A DNA stretch of 64,000 nt from Actinorugispora endophytica (GTDB lineage: Bacteria; Actinomycetota; Actinomycetes; Streptosporangiales; Streptosporangiaceae): contig NZ_SNYN01000001.1 in NCBI RefSeq assembly GCF_004363075.1, positions 287,938-351,937 of the forward strand, written 5' to 3'. Shown here piece by piece: positions 53,876-61,983 of the stretch; the first letter of the stretch is position 1; each line of letters begins with the position of its first letter. Made by a program: the position numbers and the translations under genes. A model generated the notes under the pieces. The model ran no database searches, had not been told where the DNA came from, and was given only the letters and a program-made list of their open reading frames with translations.

Positions 53876-56188
53876 TCATCCCGTGGGTTGGAGTTCGGCC
53901 GCGCCCGGGTCGCCGGCACGTCGACCGGCGCACTTGACGCTGCTGGGGTCACTGGGGCCGCTGCCGCCGCCGACCGCGTCCACCGCCCGCACGGTGAAGG
54001 AGTGGCAGCCCGGGGCCGCCCCGCCGTAGACGACGCTCTGGAACGGCTTCCCGCCGACGTACACGGGCTCGGCCTCGGCGACGTGGCGGGGCTCCAGCGA
54101 GGGAACCTCCGGGGCGACCTCGTACCCCGCGGCGCCCTCCACCGGCGTCCAGTAGACGTACGCGTCCCCGGTGTCGCTGAACGCGAACCAGACCTCCTGC
54201 GGGGGGTCCAGGGTCGGCGTCGTCACCGCCGGGGCCTCGGCCGCCGCGCTCTGCGCGCCGCCCGGGGTGCGGGCGGCGACGGTGAGGACGTAGGTCTTCC
54301 CCGGCTCCAGCCCGGCCAGGTCGATCGCCGTGTCCGAGGTGCTGCGGGCCGCGACGCCGCTGCCGTCGGTCGCCTCGCCGGACACGACGTAGTCGTGGGC
54401 GTCGGGCGAGGGGCTCCAGGTCAGCGTGGCCGAGTCGGTTCCGGTGGCCTCGGCCTCGACGTCCGTCGGCGGTCTGGGCGGGGGCTCCTGGTCGCCGAAC
54501 ACGACGGTCTGGGACGTCGCCGCGCCCCCGTGGCCGTGGGCGTTGACCGCCTGGACCTGGAAGCGGTAGGAGGCGCCGTCGCTCAGACCGCCGATGACGG
54601 CGCTGTTCTCGCCCCCGCCCACGGTCACGCTCCCGTCGTCCCAGCTGACGACGTAGTTGGCGACGGGGGCGTCGGCGGAGTAGGCGTGCTGCCAGGTGAC
54701 GGTCACCTCGTCGGCCCCCGTCGAGGCCGTGACCGGGACGGGCGCCCCGGGGGCCAGCGCCGCCGTCCCGCCGGGAGTCGTCGAGCCCACGGGAGCCGCG
54801 CCCCCGGGCGGCTGCGCGCCGCCGAGGGGGGGCGGCGTCGTCGGCGCCGGCTCGGTGGGCTCGGGCAGGACCGGCTCGACGCCCTCCTCGGGTTCGGTCC
54901 CGGGGTCCACGTCCGGCGGGGGCGGGACGCGTCCGGGCTCCTCGTCCGGCTCCTGCGAGGGCTCCTCTTGCCCCGGCTCCTGTGGGGAGGGCCCCACCGT
55001 CCCCGGTTCGCCCGTTCCCTGGTCGACGCCGCCCCCGGGGGCGGGCTCGTCCGTGGGCGTGCCGCCCGGGCCCGGGGGCTGCTCGTACTTGTCGACCTCG
55101 ACGCCCTCCCCGGACGGGCCGATGACGAGCGCGGAGCCGGAGCCGGGGTCGTTGACGAACAGGTGGCCCTCGCGCACCTCCAGGTCGAGTGCCCCCTCGG
55201 CGCCGGGCACGACCAGCGGTTCGGCCTCGCCGCCGTCGCCGTCGAACACCCGGAGGGTGCCGCCGTCCCCGGCGGGCAGGTAGACGCGGCCCTCGTAGGG
55301 GACCGCGGCGGCGGAACCGATCCCGTCCGCCTCGACCACCGCGATCCCGTCCCCGTCGTGCGGCCCCGCCAGGGTGAGGATCGCGTCGGCGCCCGGCGCG
55401 GTCACCGCGACCAGCGCCCCGGAGGTCCGCTCCGGCACGACGGCGTCCGCCAGGTCGACGGGCGACTCGACCTCGGCGGTCGCGCCGTCGCGCACCTCGA
55501 CGATGGTGTCGTCGGACCGGTTCACCACGAGGGGGCCCTGGTCCCGCACCGTGACCGCGATGTCGTCGGCGGGGTCGGACACCCCGACCGTCTCCCCGGC
55601 CTTCGCGGTGCCGTCGGCGATCCGCATCCCGGCGACCGTCCCCTGGCTGGGGACCCCGATCCACAGCGTGCCGTCGGCGGCGAACGCGCCGCCCTCCAAC
55701 GGGGCGGGGAGCTTCAGCGTCTCGCCCGTCGCCGTGAGGGTGGCGGGGTCGATCGCGCGCACCTCCCCGGCGCGCCGGTCGACGACGACCCCGCGGTCCC
55801 CGTCGAGGAAGACGCTGTGGTCGCCGTCCGCGTCCAGGTCGAGCCGCCCGGAGAACGCCATCTCGCCCAGGTCGACAGAGGTCATGCGGCCGGTGTCGAG
55901 GTCGTGCAGGATCAGGTGGTCGTCGCTCTGGGTGACCTCGACCCGGTGCCCGGCGGACTCGGGGACGTTGGTGACCAGGTCGACCCGGCCGTCGTGCGGG
56001 TTCGTCCGCGACAGCTGCCCGGCGGGGCTGCTCCACAGCCAGACGTTGCCGTCGGCGAGCCGCACCGCGCCGCTGATCGCCCCCGCGCCGAGGAGCGTGC
56101 AGCACAGCGCGATCGTGAGGGCGACGACCGTGCCGGCGGAGGCTGCCCGGCGCACCGCCGCGTACACCGCGGTGACTCGCTGCCGCAC
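53876..56188 (-). CDS. Secreted/anchored beta-propeller and fibronectin type III protein
   Basis: 770 residues. The N-terminal helix TVVALTIALCCTLLGAGAIS is an anchor or signal. Residues about 45-350 form a beta-propeller-like region (ADGNVWLWSSPAGQLSRTNP opening). A Pro/Gly/Glu-rich linker (353-475) follows, then about three FN3 domains (for example VTVTWQHAYSADAPVANYVV, TLTWSPSPDAHDYVV). It is the first gene of a five-gene operon and its largest exported part. It is probably a cell-surface scaffold. Upstream (56189-56470) is a gap with a short stem at 56225-56257 and otherwise nothing. Confidence 0.88.
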   Translation of the reverse strand: MRQRVTAVYAAVRRAASAGTVVALTIALCCTLLGAGAISGAVRLADGNVWLWSSPAGQLSRTNPHDGRVDLVTNVPESAGHRVEVTQSDDHLILHDLDTGRMTSVDLGEMAFSGRLDLDADGDHSVFLDGDRGVVVDRRAGEVRAIDPATLTATGETLKLPAPLEGGAFAADGTLWIGVPSQGTVAGMRIADGTAKAGETVGVSDPADDIAVTVRDQGPLVVNRSDDTIVEVRDGATAEVESPVDLADAVVPERTSGALVAVTAPGADAILTLAGPHDGDGIAVVEADGIGSAAAVPYEGRVYLPAGDGGTLRVFDGDGGEAEPLVVPGAEGALDLEVREGHLFVNDPGSGSALVIGPSGEGVEVDKYEQPPGPGGTPTDEPAPGGGVDQGTGEPGTVGPSPQEPGQEEPSQEPDEEPGRVPPPPDVDPGTEPEEGVEPVLPEPTEPAPTTPPPLGGAQPPGGAAPVGSTTPGGTAALAPGAPVPVTASTGADEVTVTWQHAYSADAPVANYVVSWDDGSVTVGGGENSAVIGGLSDGASYRFQVQAVNAHGHGGAATSQTVVFGDQEPPPRPPTDVEAEATGTDSATLTWSPSPDAHDYVVSGEATDGSGVAARSTSDTAIDLAGLEPGKTYVLTVAARTPGGAQSAAAEAPAVTTPTLDPPQEVWFAFSDTGDAYVYWTPVEGAAGYEVAPEVPSLEPRHVAEAEPVYVGGKPFQSVVYGGAAPGCHSFTVRAVDAVGGGSGPSDPSSVKCAGRRAGDPGAAELQPTG

Positions 56189-56470
56189 AGTGCCTCCCCA
56201 GTCTGGCTCGCGGGACCGCGAGGACGGCCGACCCCGTCAGGGGAACGCGGTCGGCCGGACATTCGGTCGAATGATACGGAAAAAGCGCATCCGGTGCATC
56301 GAGGATGATTCACCTGTGGAGAACGCCGGGCCCTCCGTCTTCTCCGCCCTGCCCGGGACGGTCCTTCCGGCGGTCAGACGGCCTCCGGGAGAAAGCGGTT
56401 CCGCCTCCGCCCCGAAAACCACCGATCCTCCGCGAAGCCATTCCGGACCGGCTTCCACGACATCGGAAAA

Positions 56471-56492
56471 TTTGACGTCCTCGCACGTCAAA
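56471..56492 (-). terminator. Terminator after the glycosyltransferase
   Basis: TTTGACGT and ACGTCAAA with a six-base loop, followed by TTTTCC on the minus strand, 44 bases past the glycosyltransferase stop. It separates that unit from the FN3 operon. Confidence 0.7.
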
Positions 56493-56535
56493 GCCCTTAT
56501 TCCGATCTATTTCACGACCATCGCCCGGCCACCCG

Positions 56536-58017
56536 TCACATTCCCTTCCGCGACGACCGGTCGGGGCCGGGAAGACGCGGCGCCGAGCTCCGCCCCGACC
56601 GGGCCGACCGGCCCTCCTCCGCTCTCCTCCCGGCGCCCGCCCCGGGAGCCATCCCGTTCGGGTAGTCCATCGCGCCCAGGGACATGCCCCTCGTGTCCCG
56701 GAGCGCGGGCACCTTGCTGCCGTCCGGCCTCAGAAGCACCCCGTTCGGCCCCTGGACGGTGTGCCCGCGCGGGTCGACCGCGACGCGCCGGAACGCCTCG
56801 ACCAGACCGGCTGCGGCGTCGCGCCGGGAGTAGTCCCCCAGGACGGCGCGCAGTTGAGCGGCTCTGTCCACCATCTGGGGGTAGTCGGTGATCACGTTGT
56901 TGATCGCCCGCGCCCACACCTCCGCCCGTTCACCGGGACGTTCGTCCATCCCCAGGTCGGGGACCACGAACGAGCGGCCGACGGCCTCGGGCACCCGGGT
57001 GGTGTCGGAGATGAACTCGCCGAATCCGCTCTCGGCGTTGACCAGGACCGGCAGCCCGCGGGACGCGGCCTCCGCGGCGACCAGCCCGTAGCCTTCGGAC
57101 ACCGACGGCATGACCGCCAGATGTGATTCCGCGAGGTCGGCCTCCAACTCGGCGCTGTCAGCGGTGTAGGGGCGGATGTCCACGAACTCCGCGCCCCCCA
57201 CGGCCTCGGCCGCGCGGCGGCTCTCGGCCTCGACAGCCCAGTCCGCGACACCCCGCACGCGCAGGCGCGCGTCGACGCCGCGCTCCCGGAGCTCGGCGAC
57301 CACCCGAAGCAGGTGGTCGTACCCCTTGATCGCGTCGTTGACCCGACCGGTGAACAGGATGTTGGTGGTCTCCCCGCGAACCGGCGCGACCGGCGGCCCG
57401 ACGATCTCGGCTCCCGGGATCATCTCGTGGAAGGCGGGCTGCCGGGGGTTGGCCGCGGCCATCTCCCGCGCGACTCCGGTGAGCAGCCGTCCGACCCCGA
57501 CCGCGAGGTCCGCGCGGCCCAGCACCTCCTGTTCGATGCGGGCGATCTTGTCCTGCTCCTCCTGGGGCCGCCCCTGGATCTGGGCGTAGCGCCGGACGGG
57601 CATGTGCACGAAGTGGCCGAGCCCGGCCTCGGGGTACCACCGCTCCTTGATGGCCGCCGCCGCCGGACCGGAGTACCGGGAGTGGCCGAAGACCAGGTCC
57701 GGCCGCCACTCCTCCGGCGACGGCAGACCGGGGACGTCCGAGGGCTGCCCGTTGCGGGCCACGTCGAGCAGCCGCACGGACTCCCAGTCCTCGGTCTTGG
57801 GGATCAGCGCGATCCGGGCGTCGCCGTGCTTCTCGGTGGAGCCGACGGTGAGCAGGGTGACGTTGACGTTGGGCAGCGCGGCGAGGCTCTCGGTGATCTC
57901 GCCGCTGACCACCGGGACCCCGCCCAGCTTGCTGCCCCGACCGCTGACGTCCGACACCACCAGGACCTCAAGGGGGGAGTCCGCGGACGCGCTGAGGTCA
58001 ACCGGCTGTGAGGGCAC
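56536..58017 (-). CDS. GT4-like glycosyltransferase
   Basis: A 493-residue GT-B fold protein. The acceptor domain begins EVLVVSDVSGRGSKLGGVPV. The donor domain has TNILFTGRVNDAIKGYDHLL and the E-x7-E motif region SVSEGYGLVAAEAASRGLPV. The last 50 residues are basic and disordered. It overlaps the end of the preceding unknown gene by 20 bases, so they form one unit. The sugar and acceptor are unknown. Confidence 0.87.
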   Translation of the reverse strand: MPSQPVDLSASADSPLEVLVVSDVSGRGSKLGGVPVVSGEITESLAALPNVNVTLLTVGSTEKHGDARIALIPKTEDWESVRLLDVARNGQPSDVPGLPSPEEWRPDLVFGHSRYSGPAAAAIKERWYPEAGLGHFVHMPVRRYAQIQGRPQEEQDKIARIEQEVLGRADLAVGVGRLLTGVAREMAAANPRQPAFHEMIPGAEIVGPPVAPVRGETTNILFTGRVNDAIKGYDHLLRVVAELRERGVDARLRVRGVADWAVEAESRRAAEAVGGAEFVDIRPYTADSAELEADLAESHLAVMPSVSEGYGLVAAEAASRGLPVLVNAESGFGEFISDTTRVPEAVGRSFVVPDLGMDERPGERAEVWARAINNVITDYPQMVDRAAQLRAVLGDYSRRDAAAGLVEAFRRVAVDPRGHTVQGPNGVLLRPDGSKVPALRDTRGMSLGAMDYPNGMAPGAGAGRRAEEGRSARSGRSSAPRLPGPDRSSRKGM

Positions 58018-59080
58018 GGCGGAACCGTCCTTTCAGGAACAGGTGGACCGGGTAGGCGGTGAAGTGGATCGTTCCGGTGCTCGCGCCCGGGGCCAGCCGG
58101 GCGGCGAGCTCGTCGAGCAGCTCGGCGCCCACCAGCGCCGCCGCACGGGAGACGGCGACCAGGGACCCGTCGGGGGGCGGATCCTGGAGCACGGGGTCGT
58201 CCGGCGCGGCCGCGCGGGGCGCGGGACGGCCCGCGAGGTCGGCACGCAGCTCGGCGGCGCGCTCGACGAAGGAGAGAGGGCGACCCGCACCGCCGCTCCA
58301 CCGGTACCCCCAGACGAGATGGCGGTCCGGTTCGACGTCCGGGTAGCGCTCCCGCCAGCCCGGAGCCGCCTCTCCCCCGACGATCCGCTCCAGGTCCGCG
58401 GCGGCGTCGCAGGCGGCGACCCGCACCGAGAAGTCCGCCTCGCGCTCGGCCTCCGCGCGGGAGGGCATGGCCCGCGCCGCCGCCCGGGCGGCCTGGCTCA
58501 GCCTGTCGTGGTCCCCTTCGGCAACGGGCCTTCCGGCTTCGGGGCCTCCCTCGGGGAGCGGTGCGGCGCTTCCGACCGGAGGCTCCGCCCGGTCTCCGAA
58601 GGGCGCGCGAAGGGCGGCCGCCATCTCTCCCACCGCCCCGGCCAGGTCCGCGGCGTCCTGCGTGACGACGCATCCGGGACGGCCGGGGGCCAGCCGGGCG
58701 GCGAGCTCGTCGAGCAGTTCGGTCACCGTCGTCTGCCACACGGCCTCGACGACCGCCGCGCCACCGCCGACGGGGGCCGACGGCCCCGGGTCCGCGTCGA
58801 GCCGGGCCTCCCACCCGCGGACCGCGGCGTCGAAGGGGATCCCGCCCCCGGCGCCCGCGCGTCCGGAGGCGAGGTGGAACGCCGGATCGACCGGGCCCGC
58901 CGAGGGGGTGGATCCGGTCGGGACGTCCAGGAGCGCCTTCTCCAGCGCGCGCCAGGTCCGCGCGCGCTCCTCCGGCCAGCGGTCCCCGCGCCATACGGGG
59001 TCGCCCTGCGACCACATCATGCGGGCCGCCGCCGAGTAGAGCCTCCGATGGCGCTCGGCGAGATCGGACATTGTCGTCAT
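57998..59080 (-). CDS. Unknown protein coupled to the glycosyltransferase
   Basis: A 360-residue protein I do not recognise. It has no signal peptide or membrane helix. The segment ELLDELAARLAPG occurs twice, near residues 120 and 330, each preceded by a similar hydrophobic stretch, which suggests a duplicated fold. The opening MTTMSDLAERHRRLYSAAAR is helical. The ATG at 59080 follows AAGGGTGG. Given the 20-base overlap it probably works with the glycosyltransferase, as partner or target (inference). Confidence 0.7.
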   Translation of the reverse strand: MTTMSDLAERHRRLYSAAARMMWSQGDPVWRGDRWPEERARTWRALEKALLDVPTGSTPSAGPVDPAFHLASGRAGAGGGIPFDAAVRGWEARLDADPGPSAPVGGGAAVVEAVWQTTVTELLDELAARLAPGRPGCVVTQDAADLAGAVGEMAAALRAPFGDRAEPPVGSAAPLPEGGPEAGRPVAEGDHDRLSQAARAAARAMPSRAEAEREADFSVRVAACDAAADLERIVGGEAAPGWRERYPDVEPDRHLVWGYRWSGGAGRPLSFVERAAELRADLAGRPAPRAAAPDDPVLQDPPPDGSLVAVSRAAALVGAELLDELAARLAPGASTGTIHFTAYPVHLFLKGRFRRALTAG

Positions 59081-59377
59081 ACCACCCTTCTTCCTCGTCG
59101 GGCTCCGCCCGTCTCCACCGGCTCCACTGGCACGTGGCACCCGCGTTCGACCTGCGATCGGTCTCGACGGAACCGCGAAGGTGACCCCGGTCCCGGGGCG
59201 TTCGACTTTCCGAGGCGCGCGCCGGTTCCCGCCGAGCAGAAACAATTCCTCGTCACTTCGTCGAAAACGCGAGCGGATCCCCCGGAATCTCGAACAGATC
59301 CTTCCACGTTCCGCGAACACCGTGCCACCGGGATTCGCTCTCCGCTCCAATGCCCTGGTCCCCTGTCGGCCGCGCGT

Positions 59378-59401
59378 TAGGGAGCCTCCGGCGCGGCGGA
59401 G
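59378..59401 (+). repeat. Isolated outer arm of the composite repeat
   Basis: TAGGGAGCCTCCGGCGCGGC matches the outer arm of the family, but without core or hairpin and with no real gene ending at it. It lies in the 389-base gap 59081-59469, which otherwise holds no gene that I can support. Confidence 0.6.
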
Positions 59402-59469
59402 ATTCCATGGTCACCCGGACAGAACCGAGCATCCCGCTTCATCGTCACTCCCCTCAATATGATGGGAGA

Positions 59470-60321
59470 ATGAATTGGGAATCGTCTTTCTACGAGTTGT
59501 CGACCATCGCGGCTCGTCAGCAGGGCCTCGTCACCGCCGCGCAGGCGAAGCGCGTCGGAGTCCCCTCGGAAGCCCTCGACCACTTCCTCGACGCCCGCCT
59601 GCTGATGGACCTCGACCTGTCGGTGTTCCAGCTCGTGAGCAGCCTGGCCGCGCCGGTCTACGCCTACCCTTACGCCGCCTGGCTGGCGACCGCTCCCGAG
59701 CTCTACGCCTGGGAGCGCGCCGAGGCGCCGCACGAGGAGGTCGTGCTCTCGCACCAGTCCGCGGCCCGCCTGCACCGCATAGGCGCCGGCCTCTCCCTGG
59801 CGAGCACGGCGTTCACCGCCCCGACGGAGAGGGAGGCACCGCGCGCCACGATCATCCACGTGGCCCCCCTCGCCCCCCACGAGGTCACCACCGAGGGAGG
59901 AGTCCCCCTCACCACCCCGCACCGCACCATCGTCGACCTCGTCCGCATCGGTACGGGCCACGACGAGGTCGGCGGAGTCATGACCAGGGCCCTCAAACAC
60001 GACCTCGTCGACATCCGGGCGCTGCACTCCGACCTCGTCCCGCTCGCCGAACGCCACGCCTTCCCCCCGGACGGCCCCGGCTTCGTCGACCACTTCCTGA
60101 TCGGCCCCCTCAGAAGGTCGCTGCCCCGGCCGCTCTCACCGCGCAACCTCCGGGGCCTCGCGGAGCTCCGCTCGCCCGACAGCGTGCGCGGGGTCGAGGA
60201 GCTTCTGAGGAAGCTGGCCGCCAGCGGCGGCAGCCCCGCCGCGGCCGTGCTGACCGAGGACCCCGGTTTCACCCGCGACATCGCGGCGGAGATCGTCGGC
60301 CGGAACGGACCGGTCGGATAG
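59470..60321 (+). CDS. AbiEi-like antitoxin (type IV toxin-antitoxin)
   Basis: 283 residues. The N-terminal winged helix reads SFYELSTIAARQQGLVTAAQ AKRVGV, and the antitoxin domain has LSHQSAARLHRIG, VTTEGGVPLTTPHRTIVDLV and the HDEVGGVMTRAL region typical of AbiEi. It counteracts the downstream nucleotidyltransferase and autoregulates its operon (family knowledge). The ATG at 59470 follows a GGGAGA site. Its TAG stop shares one base with the toxin GTG. Confidence 0.88.
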   Translation: MNWESSFYELSTIAARQQGLVTAAQAKRVGVPSEALDHFLDARLLMDLDLSVFQLVSSLAAPVYAYPYAAWLATAPELYAWERAEAPHEEVVLSHQSAARLHRIGAGLSLASTAFTAPTEREAPRATIIHVAPLAPHEVTTEGGVPLTTPHRTIVDLVRIGTGHDEVGGVMTRALKHDLVDIRALHSDLVPLAERHAFPPDGPGFVDHFLIGPLRRSLPRPLSPRNLRGLAELRSPDSVRGVEELLRKLAASGGSPAAAVLTEDPGFTRDIAAEIVGRNGPVG

Positions 60322-61454
60322 TGGACTACGGGCCCCACTCCTACGTCTCGTTCAAGAATGAGCTGGACGCGAAGGTCAACCAGCACGCGCGCCAACGCGG
60401 GACCATGCCGGACGACGAACTCCAGCAGTGGGTCCTGCAGCGGGTCATGGTCCGGCTGTTCGACACCCAGCCCCACGACTGGATCGTCAAGGGCGGGCAG
60501 ACCCTGCTGGCCCGTTGGCCCGACGCCCGCTCCACCAGCGACGTCGACCTGATGTCCGCCGAGGAGGTGCCCTCCAGAACCCTGGTGGAGCGCTACAACC
60601 ACGCGCTGAGCCGCGACTACGGGGACTACCTCAGCTTCGTCCCCGATGAGATCGACCTCGAGATCATGGGCACCGGCAAGGCCGCGCGAATGAACCACGT
60701 CGCCTATTTCGGCGACCAGGAGCTCATGGTGGTCCAGACCGACGCGGTCCCCCCGGACGCCCGTCCGGAGTGGAAGCCGCTGGAGACGGCGCCCTTCCCC
60801 CAGCAGATCCACGGTTCGGGCACCGACCAGGAGAACCCGGACCTGCGGATCGTGTCGGCCCACGACTCGCTGCTGCACAAGATCTCGGGGATGTTCATGA
60901 TGACCTGGCGCCACGACCCCCCGATCCGGGTCCAGGACATGGTCGACACCCTCTTCCTCGCGGACCGGTTGGCGCTGGACGGCCCCGAGACCCACGAAAT
61001 GCTCAGGAAGGAGATCGCCTACCAGCACTCCCAGCACGACCGGCTCGTGATCCCCGACCGCTTCGAGGTTCCCAACCCGGCCTGGCGGGAGGGGTTCGCC
61101 ACCCACGCCGCCGCCACGCCGGGGCTTCCGTACAAGACCCTGGAGGAGGCGGTCCCCGCCGCGCGGAGGTTCCTCGACCCGCTGCTGGCCGCGGAGCCGC
61201 CGCAGGCCGACTGGGACCCGCGGCGCGGCCAGTGGGTGGAGCGGACCGCCCAGGACGCCAAGGGCGGCGCGGCGCGGCTGGAGCAGGCCGACATGACCAG
61301 GCTCGACTCGCCGACCGGGTTCCCCCGGCTCGGCCCCCCGTCGGGCCCCGCGAAGGGCGCCGGGCGGCCGGGTCCCTCCCCGAGGCCCCGCCAGGGTCGC
61401 GGGCCCACCACCCCCGACAACGGCCAGGGCCGGGGCCCGCGCAAGGGGGCGTGA
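60321..61454 (+). CDS. AbiEii/AbiGii-family nucleotidyltransferase toxin
   Basis: 377 residues. The NTase motif is WIVKGGQTLLARWPDARSTS followed by DVDL, the catalytic aspartates. AbiEii-type proteins modify tRNA 3' ends or other targets and abort phage infection. The C-terminal 60 residues are Pro/Gly/Arg-rich and not part of the usual domain. The GTG at 60321 overlaps the antitoxin stop (TAGTG). With its neighbours it looks like defence cargo on a conjugative element. Confidence 0.9.
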   Translation: MDYGPHSYVSFKNELDAKVNQHARQRGTMPDDELQQWVLQRVMVRLFDTQPHDWIVKGGQTLLARWPDARSTSDVDLMSAEEVPSRTLVERYNHALSRDYGDYLSFVPDEIDLEIMGTGKAARMNHVAYFGDQELMVVQTDAVPPDARPEWKPLETAPFPQQIHGSGTDQENPDLRIVSAHDSLLHKISGMFMMTWRHDPPIRVQDMVDTLFLADRLALDGPETHEMLRKEIAYQHSQHDRLVIPDRFEVPNPAWREGFATHAAATPGLPYKTLEEAVPAARRFLDPLLAAEPPQADWDPRRGQWVERTAQDAKGGAARLEQADMTRLDSPTGFPRLGPPSGPAKGAGRPGPSPRPRQGRGPTTPDNGQGRGPRKGA

Positions 61455-61475
61455 CCCCGCCCCGCATGCCCCGGT

Positions 61476-61531
61476 GATCTCGACGCCGGCGCCCCGCGCA
61501 ACGGACACGGCAGGGCGCCGGCGTCGGGATC
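61476..61531. terminator. Convergent terminator hairpin
   Basis: A 19-base stem, GATCTCGACGCCGGCGCCC with one G-T wobble, preceded by GGT as in the GGTGATC hairpins. It sits between the AbiEii toxin and the convergent DUF4913 gene. Confidence 0.8.
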
Positions 61532-61555
61532 AACAGCGGGGAACGGGGACCGCTC

Positions 61556-61951
61556 CTACCACTCGTTCTCGAACCAGCCCTCGGGCGCGGGCTCGGCCGG
61601 GAGCGGGCGGGGGTCCTGGTGGCGGCGCGACGTGCACTCGCGGAACGGCCCGGTGTCGCCCATGAGGTAGGCCATCTGGTAGTCGAGGTGGTCGCGGTAC
61701 CACACCGCCATGCCCGTGCCCGGCTCCCAGCGCAGCACCTCCCACGCGTGCCACAGGGCGTGGAAGCGGGAGACCGCCTCGGAGTGCCGCCACCACTCCC
61801 GGCACCAGCGGAACTGGCCGCCCTCGGGGCGGCTGTACATGGGCAGGAACCGGTAGGTGACGAACTCCTCGACGTTCCTGAAGACCGGCTTGTTCTCCTG
61901 CTCCGCGCCGTCCTCCTGGGGGTCGTACAGGGCCTCGGGGGTGGTGGTCAT
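61556..61951 (-). CDS. DUF4913-domain protein
   Basis: 131 residues, with VEEFVTYRFLPMYSRP and WCREWWRHSEAVSRFHALWH, both typical of DUF4913, a family found mostly on actinobacterial plasmids and integrative conjugative elements. The biochemical function is unknown. It starts at the ATG at 61951, 32 bases past the large unknown gene, in the same direction as the conjugation fragment. Confidence 0.85.
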   Translation of the reverse strand: MTTTPEALYDPQEDGAEQENKPVFRNVEEFVTYRFLPMYSRPEGGQFRWCREWWRHSEAVSRFHALWHAWEVLRWEPGTGMAVWYRDHLDYQMAYLMGDTGPFRECTSRRHQDPRPLPAEPAPEGWFENEW

Positions 61952-61983
61952 CGCTGCTGGCGTCCTTTCGTCGGTGTGCGGTC

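Noticed and set aside
56225-56257. CGGCCGACC/GGTCGGCCG stem as a terminator or riboswitch
   Set aside because: It lies just upstream of the FN3 gene start, with no T-run or known riboswitch motif; may be chance in GC-rich DNA.
57602-59380. Plus-strand open frame ending at TAG 59378-59380, which would make a fifth repeat-borne stop
   Set aside because: It is antisense to the glycosyltransferase and the unknown gene and has non-protein composition, so I do not count it as a gene.
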